Source: an uncultured Eubacterium sp.
GTDB taxonomy: Bacteria > Bacillota > Clostridia > Lachnospirales > Lachnospiraceae
Direction: 5' to 3'
Length of the DNA stretch: 17,372 bases
NCBI GenBank assembly: GCA_900547255.1
Contig: URGC01000050.1
Coordinates: 1-17,372 of the forward strand
Numbering within the stretch: position 1 is the first letter of the stretch; every line of letters begins with the position of its first letter. Position numbers and translations under genes: made by a program. The notes beneath the pieces are model-generated. The model saw only the letters and a program-made list of their open reading frames with translations. It searched no databases and was not told the origin of the DNA. Below are positions 6,798 to 12,873 of the stretch, piece by piece.

Positions 6798-9422
6798 TTA
6801 CGAAACAATGTTTTCATGTATAATTTTAACAGCCTGTATTAATATTGTAGGAATCAGAGCCAGTATCACTATAATCATGTAATCGTATGCAGGAAGCGCA
6901 ATAACGCTGAACATTTTCTGGACAAAAGGAACAAATAATACAGCAGCTACTAGAATCAGTCCGAGAACAAATGCTCCAAGGCTATACATGTTATTCTTAA
7001 AACCTAGTCTTATCAGACTGTGAGAGCCACGACAGTTAAATCCGTGAAGCAGTCTTGCAAGAGTGAGTGTTGAGAATGCCATTGTACATGCTGTTGTCGG
7101 GTTTGATGTAAGTCCTATAGTAAAAGCAATAGTTACACATATAGCAATTAATAATCCCTGGCTTGTCATTAGTGCTGTAAATGATTTGTCCATAATTCCT
7201 TTTTTAGGATTACGAGGCTTCTGTGACAGAACATCTTTACTGCCAGGCTCCATGCCTATAGCTAATGCAGGCAGGGAGTCAGTGACGAGATTAATGAAAA
7301 GAAGCTGTACTGCCTGGAATGGAACAGGGAGAGCCATAAGCGATGAGTATATAACTACTAATATAGCTGCAAAATTGCCTGACAGAAGGTACAGAATGGC
7401 ATTTTTTATGTTGTTATATACAGTTCTTCCGTTGGCAACAGCATTGACAATTGTAGCAAAATTGTCATCAGCCAGTATCATGGAAGCAGCATCTTTAGAA
7501 ACCTCTGTTCCAGTAATACCCATAGCAACGCCTATGTCCGATTTTTTCAATGCTGGAGCATCATTAACACCATCGCCTGTCATTGCTACAATTCTTCCTT
7601 TACGCTGCCATGCGTCTACAATACGGATTTTATTTTCAGGAGAAACTCTTGCATAGACAGATATTTTATCAATATTATTATCAAGTTCATTATCAGACAT
7701 TTTGTCTAGTTCCTGTCCAGTCAGGGCAATATCACCATCATTCCATATTCCGATACTTTTTGCAATAGAAGTGGCAGTTATTTTGTGGTCACCTGTTATC
7801 ATAACAGTTCTTATACCTGCTTTTCTTGCATCAGCGACTGCCTGTATGGATTCTTTTCTTGGAGGATCCATCTCAGAGATGAGACCTAAAAATGTAAGAC
7901 CTTGTTCACTGTCAGATGTAAGTCCTTCATCAGATTCTTTGTATGCAAAAGCAAGTACACGAAGGCCTTTTTCAGAGAAGCTGGTGTTCTGGTTAATAAT
8001 CTGATTTTTAAATAAGTCTGACATTTCATGAATGCCATCGGAAAGAAGTATTGAAGTACACCTCTCAAGCAGCACATCTGGAGCTCCTTTGGTAAAGATT
8101 GTAGAAATGCCGTGAATTATGTGTTTGGTGCTCATGAGCTTACGGTCAGAATCAAAAGGAAGTTCTTCTTTTCGTGTTAATATATCACGCATTGTATCTT
8201 CAGTTATTGACAGTTCACAGTCATTGTTGATATCTGTTATATTGTGGTACATTTCAAGAAGTGCATATTCAGTCGGATCACCGATACCTTTTCCGTCAAC
8301 AATGGAAGAATCATTTGCAAGGACAGCATCATATATCAGATATCTGTGAAGCTGGCATGATATATCAAGCTGTGATGGGGTGATGACTTTTCCATCTATG
8401 AATATGTCCTGGACAGTCATTTTATTCTGTGTCAAAGTACCTGTTTTATCGGAACAGATTACAGATACACAGCCAAGGGATTCAACAGCAGATAAATTTT
8501 TGATTATAGCCATTTCTTTCGACATTTTCTGGGTTCCCATCGCCTGGACTATTGTGACTATAGAGCCAAGGGCTTCTGGAATTGCTGCGACAGCGAGGGC
8601 AACTGCAAATAATAGCGCATCAAGAATGGCATTACCTCTATAAACACTTAATGCAAATACTATAAAGCATATTATCATAATGCAGGCTGCAAGTTTCTGG
8701 CTGAACTGGTCAAGACTTACTTGTAGTGGAGTCTTTCTGGATTTGGCAGAATTCATAAGTTCAGCTATTTTACCTACTTCAGTATTCATTCCTGTTTCGG
8801 TAATTGCAGCAACAGCTCTTCCATAGGTAACAAGGCTGCCGGAATATACCATGTTAGTACGGTCTGCCAGAGGACATTCGATGTTAATTATATTATTTAC
8901 TTTCTCTACATTGGTGGATTCTCCTGTAAGGGCACTTTCATTTACCTGAAGAGAGTAGCTTTCAATTATTCTGCCATCAGCTGGAACAATATCACCAGCT
9001 TCAAGAATAACGATGTCTCCAGGCACGATATATCTTGAGTCAGTTTCCTGCCTGATTCCATCACGGATAACTCTTGCAGCAGGCGATGAGAGTGATTTTA
9101 ATGCATCAAGTGATTTAGCTGCTTTTACGTGCTGTATCGTTCCTAGCAGTGCATTCAGGATAAGCACAGATATAATTACGATTGTGCTTTCTATGTCGCC
9201 TGTAAACATTGATATAGTGGCAGCTATTATAAGAATTATTACCATGAGGTCTGCAAACTGCTTAAAGAAAATAGTAAGAACACTTTCTTTTTTAGAATCC
9301 TTAAGGGTGTTATCACCATAAGTAGATAAGCGTATGGTGGATTCGGCAGTGCTTAAACCTTTATCGGTGGTATTAAGATTATTCAGGGTTTCCTGTGTAG
9401 TTAATTTGTACCAGTCTTTCAT
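6798..9422 (-). CDS. P2-type (SERCA/PMCA-like) cation-transporting ATPase, likely Mn2+/Ca2+ efflux
   Basis: This ATP-driven membrane pump has 874 residues, a normal length for bacterial P2A ATPases. Motifs in order: TGES at 166-169 (dephosphorylation loop), VAAIPEAL in M4 with Glu283, DKTGTLT with the phosphorylated Asp325, KGAP in the nucleotide domain, TGDGVNDAP in the hinge, and INLVTDSLP in M6 with Asn711, Thr714 and Asp715. By ungapped alignment to SERCA, ion site II is intact (M4 VAAIPE, Asn711, Asp715), while two site I glutamates are lost: Ala686 at the Glu771 position and Arg790 at the Glu908 position. That predicts one ion per cycle. The gene lies behind a Mn2+ riboswitch, which argues for Mn2+ export, as known for the Lactococcus YoaB pump; Ca2+ is also possible. 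AAAGGA lies about 10 bases before the ATG. Confidence 0.93.
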   Translation of the reverse strand: MKDWYKLTTQETLNNLNTTDKGLSTAESTIRLSTYGDNTLKDSKKESVLTIFFKQFADLMVIILIIAATISMFTGDIESTIVIISVLILNALLGTIQHVKAAKSLDALKSLSSPAARVIRDGIRQETDSRYIVPGDIVILEAGDIVPADGRIIESYSLQVNESALTGESTNVEKVNNIINIECPLADRTNMVYSGSLVTYGRAVAAITETGMNTEVGKIAELMNSAKSRKTPLQVSLDQFSQKLAACIMIICFIVFALSVYRGNAILDALLFAVALAVAAIPEALGSIVTIVQAMGTQKMSKEMAIIKNLSAVESLGCVSVICSDKTGTLTQNKMTVQDIFIDGKVITPSQLDISCQLHRYLIYDAVLANDSSIVDGKGIGDPTEYALLEMYHNITDINNDCELSITEDTMRDILTRKEELPFDSDRKLMSTKHIIHGISTIFTKGAPDVLLERCTSILLSDGIHEMSDLFKNQIINQNTSFSEKGLRVLAFAYKESDEGLTSDSEQGLTFLGLISEMDPPRKESIQAVADARKAGIRTVMITGDHKITATSIAKSIGIWNDGDIALTGQELDKMSDNELDNNIDKISVYARVSPENKIRIVDAWQRKGRIVAMTGDGVNDAPALKKSDIGVAMGITGTEVSKDAASMILADDNFATIVNAVANGRTVYNNIKNAILYLLSGNFAAILVVIYSSLMALPVPFQAVQLLFINLVTDSLPALAIGMEPGSKDVLSQKPRNPKKGIMDKSFTALMTSQGLLIAICVTIAFTIGLTSNPTTACTMAFSTLTLARLLHGFNCRGSHSLIRLGFKNNMYSLGAFVLGLILVAAVLFVPFVQKMFSVIALPAYDYMIIVILALIPTILIQAVKIIHENIVS

Positions 9423-9515
9423 AGTGTAATCATCCTTTCCTGATATATTATTTTAATAAGTGCATTTGTTTGAGTGTATGTAAACCGGATTTTTTATCAA
9501 TTGGATTAGTAGAAA

Positions 9516-9576
9516 TAAAAAAGAGACTTTATGCAGAAAAACACCTGTAAAAAGATATTCTTCTGCATAAAGTCTC
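9516..9576 (-). terminator. Riboswitch-controlled intrinsic terminator (attenuator) in the ATPase leader
   Basis: A perfect 16-bp inverted repeat (9561-9576 with 9523-9538, 22-base loop) is followed on the minus strand by six U residues. It stands about 100 bases before the ATPase start. Its first arm, beginning GAGACUUUAUGC, is also the 3' side of the riboswitch closing helix, so the two structures exclude each other. The leader between it and the gene (9423-9515) holds only the ribosome-binding site. Confidence 0.9.
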
Positions 9577-9669
9577 ATCACCACCAGGGTATGCATCACC
9601 AAACAGTTATAAACTGCCGCGTATGTTGACAATGCATTTTGATTACTCCCTCTTGCACTATTAACTTAT
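9561..9669 (-). promoter_or_regulatory. yybP-ykoY (Mn2+-sensing) riboswitch upstream of the P-type ATPase
   Basis: Read on the minus strand, the conserved blocks of this class appear in order: GGGAGUA (9650-9644, loop L1), GUCAACAUAC (9630-9621), ACCCUGG (9590-9584, loop L3) and GAGAC with the start of the closing helix (9576-9572). Mn2+ bridges L1 and L3 in solved members of the family. The 5' strand around UGCAAGAG (9656-9649) can pair with CUUUAUGCA (9573-9565), which forms P1 and blocks the adjoining terminator. This predicts an ON switch: Mn2+ binding lets transcription reach the ATPase. I recognised the class from its motifs; a covariance search would settle it. Confidence 0.88.
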
Positions 9670-9676
9670 GTAATAA

Positions 9677-9705
9677 AATCTAACATGTTAAAATAGATAT
9701 GTCAA
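9677..9705 (-). promoter_or_regulatory. Promoter of the riboswitch-ATPase transcript
   Basis: On the minus strand, a perfect TTGACA (9705-9700) and TAGATT (9682-9677) are spaced by 17 bases, placing the start of transcription just upstream of the riboswitch. A 10-bp palindrome, TAACATGTTA (9681-9690), lies in the spacer next to the -10. Confidence 0.75.
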
Positions 9706-9714
9706 CCCGTGAAT

Positions 9715-9743
9715 TTGATAATCTGATAAAAATATGTTACACT
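9715..9743 (+). promoter_or_regulatory. Promoter of the flavoprotein gene
   Basis: TTGATA at 9715-9720 and TACACT at 9738-9743 are spaced by 17 bases. Its -35 is only 9 bases from the -35 of the divergent ATPase promoter. Confidence 0.7.
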
Positions 9744-9777
9744 TGCCGGAGTATTGTAAGGATAAAGGAGGCTTTTT

Positions 9778-10398
9778 ATGAAGGTTTTAATGTTAAATGG
9801 AAGTCCTAAGGAGAATGGTAATACATATAATGCGCTTCTTGAGATAGGTAAGCAGTTAAAAAAAGAAGGAATTGACTATGAGATATTCCAGATAGGCGGC
9901 AAGCCTGTACGCGACTGTATCGGATGTGGACAGTGCAGTGAGCAGGGATGTGTATTTACAGATGATGATGTCAATGAATTTGTCTGTAAGGCGAAGGAAG
10001 CAGATGGATTTGTATTCGGAACACCAGTTTACTATGCTCATCCAAGTGGAAGAATACTGTCATTCCTTGACAGGGCGTTCTACAGCGGAAGCAGATATTT
10101 TGCGCACAAGCCAGGTGCTTCTGTAGCGGTTGCAAGAAGAGGCGGAACATCAGCTTCTTTCGATGTACTCAATAAATACTTTGGAATATCACAGATGCCA
10201 GTAGCTGGCTCTACATACTGGAATATAGCTCATGGACGTGTTCCAGGCGAAGTTACACAGGATGAAGAGGGAATGCAGACAATGAGAAATCTTGCCCGCA
10301 ATATGGCATGGATGATTAAATGCTTTGATGCCGGTAAGAAGGCTGGAGTAGATGCGCCAGAGGCTGAGCGCGACTTTAGAACTAACTTTATAAGATAA
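9778..10398 (+). CDS. Flavodoxin-fold NADPH-dependent FMN reductase / iron-sulfur flavoprotein-like
   Basis: The start MKVLMLNGSPKENGNT is the FMN phosphate-binding loop of the flavodoxin-like FMN_red family (WrbA/iron-sulfur flavoprotein group). FGTPVYYAHPSG at about residue 80-91 is the second flavin loop. Between them is a cysteine cluster, Cys47-x2-Cys50-x2-Cys53-x4-Cys58, whose spacing fits the CX2CX2CX4-7C motif that binds a 4Fe-4S cluster in archaeal iron-sulfur flavoproteins. The protein is cytoplasmic, 206 residues, of normal length. AGGAGG lies 6 bases before the ATG. It is a single-gene unit with its own promoter and a shared terminator. A role in electron transfer or reduction of quinones, oxygen or metals is possible; the substrate is unknown, and whether a cluster is really bound cannot be told. 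Confidence 0.88.
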   Translation: MKVLMLNGSPKENGNTYNALLEIGKQLKKEGIDYEIFQIGGKPVRDCIGCGQCSEQGCVFTDDDVNEFVCKAKEADGFVFGTPVYYAHPSGRILSFLDRAFYSGSRYFAHKPGASVAVARRGGTSASFDVLNKYFGISQMPVAGSTYWNIAHGRVPGEVTQDEEGMQTMRNLARNMAWMIKCFDAGKKAGVDAPEAERDFRTNFIR

Positions 10399-10422
10399 TT
10401 TGTCATATAGGTCTATAGGTCT

Positions 10423-10460
10423 AAAAATGCCTGCGGTGATATTTCACGGCAGGCATTAAA
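10423..10460. terminator. Bidirectional terminator between the flavoprotein and HD-domain genes
   Basis: A 9-bp stem (10426-10434 with 10449-10457) continues after one G-G mismatch into GTGA/TCAC (10436-10439, 10444-10447) with a 4-base loop. On the minus strand it is followed by five U residues, so it best terminates the HD-domain gene; on the plus strand the tail is AAATTATC and termination would be weaker. Confidence 0.7.
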
Positions 10461-10514
10461 TTATCTGTTAGGCTGGATATTAAATTTTAGATATTACATT
10501 TTAAATATCAGGTA

Positions 10515-11033
10515 TTAAATTTCACGGATGCTGCCATATTTAATAGCGGCTTTTGCCCTTGTAAAATGAAGTGTCTCTCTTGTGGCACATATCTTATCAG
10601 CGAGACATACAAGCCATGCCTCACGGTTAGTAGGTGGTATCGGAGTGAGTGGGAACATGTGTCTTAGAATGACAACACGCTCAATCCTGTTAAGGCTTAA
10701 ATCATGTACGGCATTCATAAATGCTCTCCTAGGATGTGTAAATCCATGTAAATGATGTGAGCCATCACCAGCTTCATGCCAGTCATACAAAAAGTAGTCG
10801 TGGAGCAGTGCGCCTCTTATCATAGACCAGTAATCAACATCAATCTTAAAATAAGCAGCCAGATAGCAGCTTGTATAGGCAACTTCAACACAGTGTTCAT
10901 ACACACTTATGGTTCCATGCTGCATGAAATTCTTGGTTTTAAGGAAACGTGAATTGACATTAAGTTCTTCAATGACGATAGAAACCATCTTGTTAATCTC
11001 TTGTGTTGTTGGAACACTGACTAATCTGCTCAC
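10515..11033 (-). CDS. HD-domain phosphohydrolase, uncharacterised
   Basis: This 172-residue protein carries an HD metal-dependent phosphohydrolase fold. His47 (VYEHC) is followed by the His78-Asp79 doublet (ALLHDYFLYDWH). A histidine-rich stretch, HHLHGFTHP, and a late LADKICATRET segment supply the remaining candidate metal ligands. There is no signal peptide and no fused GGDEF, RelA or response-regulator domain, so the substrate (nucleotide, phosphate ester or other) cannot be named. The start is set at GTG 11033 because GGGAGG (11045-11040) lies six bases upstream; the longer reading frame from ATG 11066 would run through the ribosome-binding site and is unlikely. A TATAAT lies at 11072-11067, without a good -35. 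It converges on the flavoprotein gene and shares a terminator with it. Confidence 0.85.
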   Translation of the reverse strand: MSRLVSVPTTQEINKMVSIVIEELNVNSRFLKTKNFMQHGTISVYEHCVEVAYTSCYLAAYFKIDVDYWSMIRGALLHDYFLYDWHEAGDGSHHLHGFTHPRRAFMNAVHDLSLNRIERVVILRHMFPLTPIPPTNREAWLVCLADKICATRETLHFTRAKAAIKYGSIREI

Positions 11034-11372
11034 GATAGACCTCCCTGATAATATAAACAAAAACAAATTATATAGCTGTTAAAATTATTCCCATATCTAC
11101 GTCCATCATGACACATTTTTAGTGCGTTTTCAATATAAATTATTAATTTTGAGATGTAAAAATGATTATATGTAAATGGCAGAATGCAAATGATTGAATG
11201 TATATGACTGTGATGCAGATATGTTTTGTAGTTTGAATTTCAAAAAATTGTAAATTTTTTAAAATAATGCTTGACTTTTGGATGAAAAAGGACTAGAACA
11301 CAGTTGACGTCAGAAATACCTCGTGATCACAAGGCGAAATTTTAAATTTAATCGTTTTGGAGGAAAAGTCAA
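11034..11372. other. Intergenic region between divergent HD-domain and rplY genes
   Basis: This 339-base A+T-rich stretch holds the ribosome-binding site and -10 of the HD gene at its left end and the rplY promoter and leader at its right end. The leader contains two short palindromes, TGACGTCA and GTGATCAC (near 11305-11332), of unknown meaning. I see no gene or RNA element in 11100-11260. Confidence 0.5.
11271..11299 (+). promoter_or_regulatory. Promoter of rplY/ctc
   Basis: TTGACT at 11271-11276 and TAGAAC at 11294-11299 have a 17-base spacer. The leader to the ATG at 11373 is about 65 bases. No sigma-B or CtsR box was recognised. Confidence 0.6.
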
Positions 11373-11963
11373 ATGAATACTTTAAAAGCAGAATTAAGAG
11401 ATAAGAAAGTAAAAGCTTTAAGAAGAGAAGGATATGTAACCGGTAACCTCTTCGGCAGAGAGATTGACGGCTCCATTCTGGTTAAGATGACAAAGAAGGA
11501 TGTAGCTGAAATCCTTCGTGATTGCGAAAAAGGAAGTAGAATCAACCTTGATGTAGAGGGTAAGAAGTATGATGCCCTTATTAAGGAAATCGACTACGCA
11601 CCCTTTGCTAAAGAGATTAACGATATTGAGTTTCAAGCACTTGTCAGTAACGAAATTGTTCATTCTACAGCAGAAATTGTATTGCAGAATAAAGAGTTGG
11701 TTACAGAAGGCGTTCTGGAAGAACTTCTTGAGGAAGTTTCATTCAAGGCTCTGCCAGCCCATCTTGTTGACAAAATCGTTATTGATGCCGGAAAGTTAAG
11801 AATCGGTGATACAGTAAGAGTTAAAGATCTGGACATCTACAAAGATGCTAATATAGATGTACTTACAGACCCAGAAAAGGTTATCGTAAGTGTTGTTGCT
11901 TCTAAGAACACAGCCGCAGATGATGATGATGATGAGACAGAAGAGGCTGCACAGGCAGAGTAA
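11373..11963 (+). CDS. rplY: Large ribosomal subunit protein bL25, Ctc (two-domain) form
   Basis: bL25 binds 5S rRNA in the large ribosomal subunit; the longer Ctc form is a general-stress protein in Bacillus. The N-terminal L25 domain (about residues 1-90) begins MNTLKAELRDKK and contains the KALRREGYVTGNLFGR segment that contacts 5S rRNA. The C-terminal TL5 beta domain (about 95-180) contains SFKALPAHLVDKIVIDAG and GDTVRVKDL. The tail is strongly acidic (DDDDDETEEAAQAE), common in the Ctc form. GGAGG at 11359-11363 lies nine bases before the ATG. It has its own promoter and no strong G+C-rich terminator, only an A+T-rich hairpin downstream. In many Firmicutes ctc sits next to pth; that neighbour is absent here. 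Confidence 0.93.
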   Translation: MNTLKAELRDKKVKALRREGYVTGNLFGREIDGSILVKMTKKDVAEILRDCEKGSRINLDVEGKKYDALIKEIDYAPFAKEINDIEFQALVSNEIVHSTAEIVLQNKELVTEGVLEELLEEVSFKALPAHLVDKIVIDAGKLRIGDTVRVKDLDIYKDANIDVLTDPEKVIVSVVASKNTAADDDDDETEEAAQAE

Positions 11964-11973
11964 CAATTTGCTG

Positions 11974-12018
11974 ATATATGTAAGATTTACATATATTTAC
12001 AGGCATTTACATATATTT
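11974..12018 (+). repeat. A+T-rich hairpin and short direct repeat after rplY
   Basis: A perfect 10-bp inverted repeat (11974-11983 with 11987-11996, 3-base loop) is made only of A/T apart from one G-C pair and may act as a weak terminator. The 14-mer ATTTACATATATTT occurs at 11985-11998 and again at 12005-12018, just upstream of the next promoter. Confidence 0.5.
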
Positions 12019-12021
12019 CAG

Positions 12022-12049
12022 TTGAAAAGAAATGTGTATATGCTATAAT
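12022..12049 (+). promoter_or_regulatory. Promoter of the phospholipase C-like gene
   Basis: TTGAAA at 12022-12027 and a perfect TATAAT at 12044-12049 have a 16-base spacer, with the extended -10 dinucleotide TG at 12041-12042. The -10 ends two bases before the ATG at 12052, so that ATG would lie at or before the transcription start, which favours ATG 12091 as the real start codon. Confidence 0.75.
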
Positions 12050-12090
12050 CAATGTCGGACGCTGGACAGGCGCAAGAAAGGATACATTTA

Positions 12091-12669
12091 ATGAAATTTA
12101 AAGACCACAAGAACATCAGCCGTTACCTTGTCAAATCCCATGATTGCAGAATTAAGGCGAGAAACAGATGGGCGCTGATTATAGGAAGCGTTATTCCTGA
12201 CATTGCATTTTATACATATTTCAGAGGAAGCTTTAATGGACAGAAGCTAAAGGGTCACAATTATGAGAACACAAGCGGTCTTATCAATCATCTGATTGAG
12301 AATATCGAGAGTGACAACAAATTTGGAGTTAAGAGATATTTTGATATCGGCAAGCTCCTTCATTATAGTGCTGACTCATTCACATTTGCACATAACAGCC
12401 ATTTCAAGGGCAATATAAGTGCACACAGGGCTTATGAGATGAAGCTTCATGAGAGACTGGAAGAAGCCATGAGCAATAACTATGCGGGGATTGCTTATAA
12501 GGGCATAAGTGATATGCATGTAAGAATCAAGGAACTTCACGACAGATATGTCTTAGAGTCTCCAGACTGCCAGACAGATTGCAGTTATATAATGTATGTA
12601 TTAAGATACCTCTATTTGATGCTTGCCATTGAAGGAGTGTCAGAGTCAGAGATGACAGTGGCAGCGTAA
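12091..12669 (+). CDS. Zinc-dependent phospholipase C-like protein (PF00882 type), cytoplasmic
   Basis: The 192-residue protein resembles the zinc-dependent phospholipase C/S1-P1-nuclease-like helical family. Candidate metal ligands appear in the expected order: Asp37 (GSVIPDI), His56 (GHNYEN), His91 and Asp95 (GKLLHYSADSF) and His101 (FAHN). Secreted phospholipases of this family have a signal peptide; this one does not, so it probably acts in the cytosol and the substrate need not be a phospholipid. The start at 12091 is supported by AAAGGA at 12077-12082, eight bases upstream; a longer frame from 12052 overlaps the promoter. It is a single-gene unit with a strong terminator. Similar short forms are, to my knowledge, uncharacterised in clostridia. 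The function is open. Confidence 0.8.
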   Translation: MKFKDHKNISRYLVKSHDCRIKARNRWALIIGSVIPDIAFYTYFRGSFNGQKLKGHNYENTSGLINHLIENIESDNKFGVKRYFDIGKLLHYSADSFTFAHNSHFKGNISAHRAYEMKLHERLEEAMSNNYAGIAYKGISDMHVRIKELHDRYVLESPDCQTDCSYIMYVLRYLYLMLAIEGVSESEMTVAA

Positions 12670-12705
12670 TATACATGCTTTGGTAAATCTAATAAAGTAT
12701 ATGAA

Positions 12706-12746
12706 ATCCGGCTAAAAGGAAGTTCCTTTTAGCCGGATAATTTATT
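12706..12746 (+). terminator. Strong intrinsic terminator after the phospholipase C-like gene
   Basis: A perfect 15-bp stem (12706-12720 with 12724-12738) with a 3-base AGT loop is followed by AATTTATT. It isolates the downstream heat-shock promoter. Confidence 0.88.
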
Positions 12747-12774
12747 ATATATTTAGAAATTTAATAAAAAATTA

Positions 12775-12801
12775 TCAGCACTCTATATTGACGAGTGCTA
12801 A
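12775..12801 (+). promoter_or_regulatory. CIRCE operator (HrcA-binding site)
   Basis: TCAGCACTC (12775-12783), nine bases, then GAGTGCTAA (12793-12801). This matches the CIRCE consensus TTAGCACTC-N9-GAGTGCTAA at 17 of 18 arm positions, the exception being C at the second base. HrcA bound here would repress the dnaJ-like gene until heat or protein-folding stress. Confidence 0.93.
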
Positions 12802-12816
12802 AACTGGTGCTATAAC
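12788..12816 (+). promoter_or_regulatory. Heat-shock dnaJ-like promoter, -35 overlapping CIRCE
   Basis: TTGACG at 12788-12793 and TATAAC at 12811-12816 have a 17-base spacer. The -35 hexamer lies in the CIRCE spacer and touches its right arm, so HrcA binding would directly block RNA polymerase. Confidence 0.75.
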
Positions 12817-12873
12817 AATTTTGTAAATGGGAAAGAATGACCTGCCTATGATTGATTGTGGAGGTGATTGATT

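Noticed and set aside
7063..7656. A 197-codon plus-strand frame inside the ATPase gene
   Set aside because: It is the antisense of a conserved ATPase region; there is no ribosome-binding site and no domain.
11034..11066. An 11-residue longer N terminus for the HD-domain protein
   Set aside because: The extension would translate the GGGAGG ribosome-binding site itself; GTG 11033 is six bases behind that site.
11300..11372. A riboswitch or ribosomal-protein autoregulatory RNA in the rplY leader
   Set aside because: Only two short palindromes are visible; the leader is short and does not match an RNA class that I know.
12052..12090. A 13-residue longer N terminus for the phospholipase C-like protein
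   Set aside because: The ATG at 12052 is two bases after a perfect -10 element, so it would lie at or before the transcription start; ATG 12091 has a proper ribosome-binding site.
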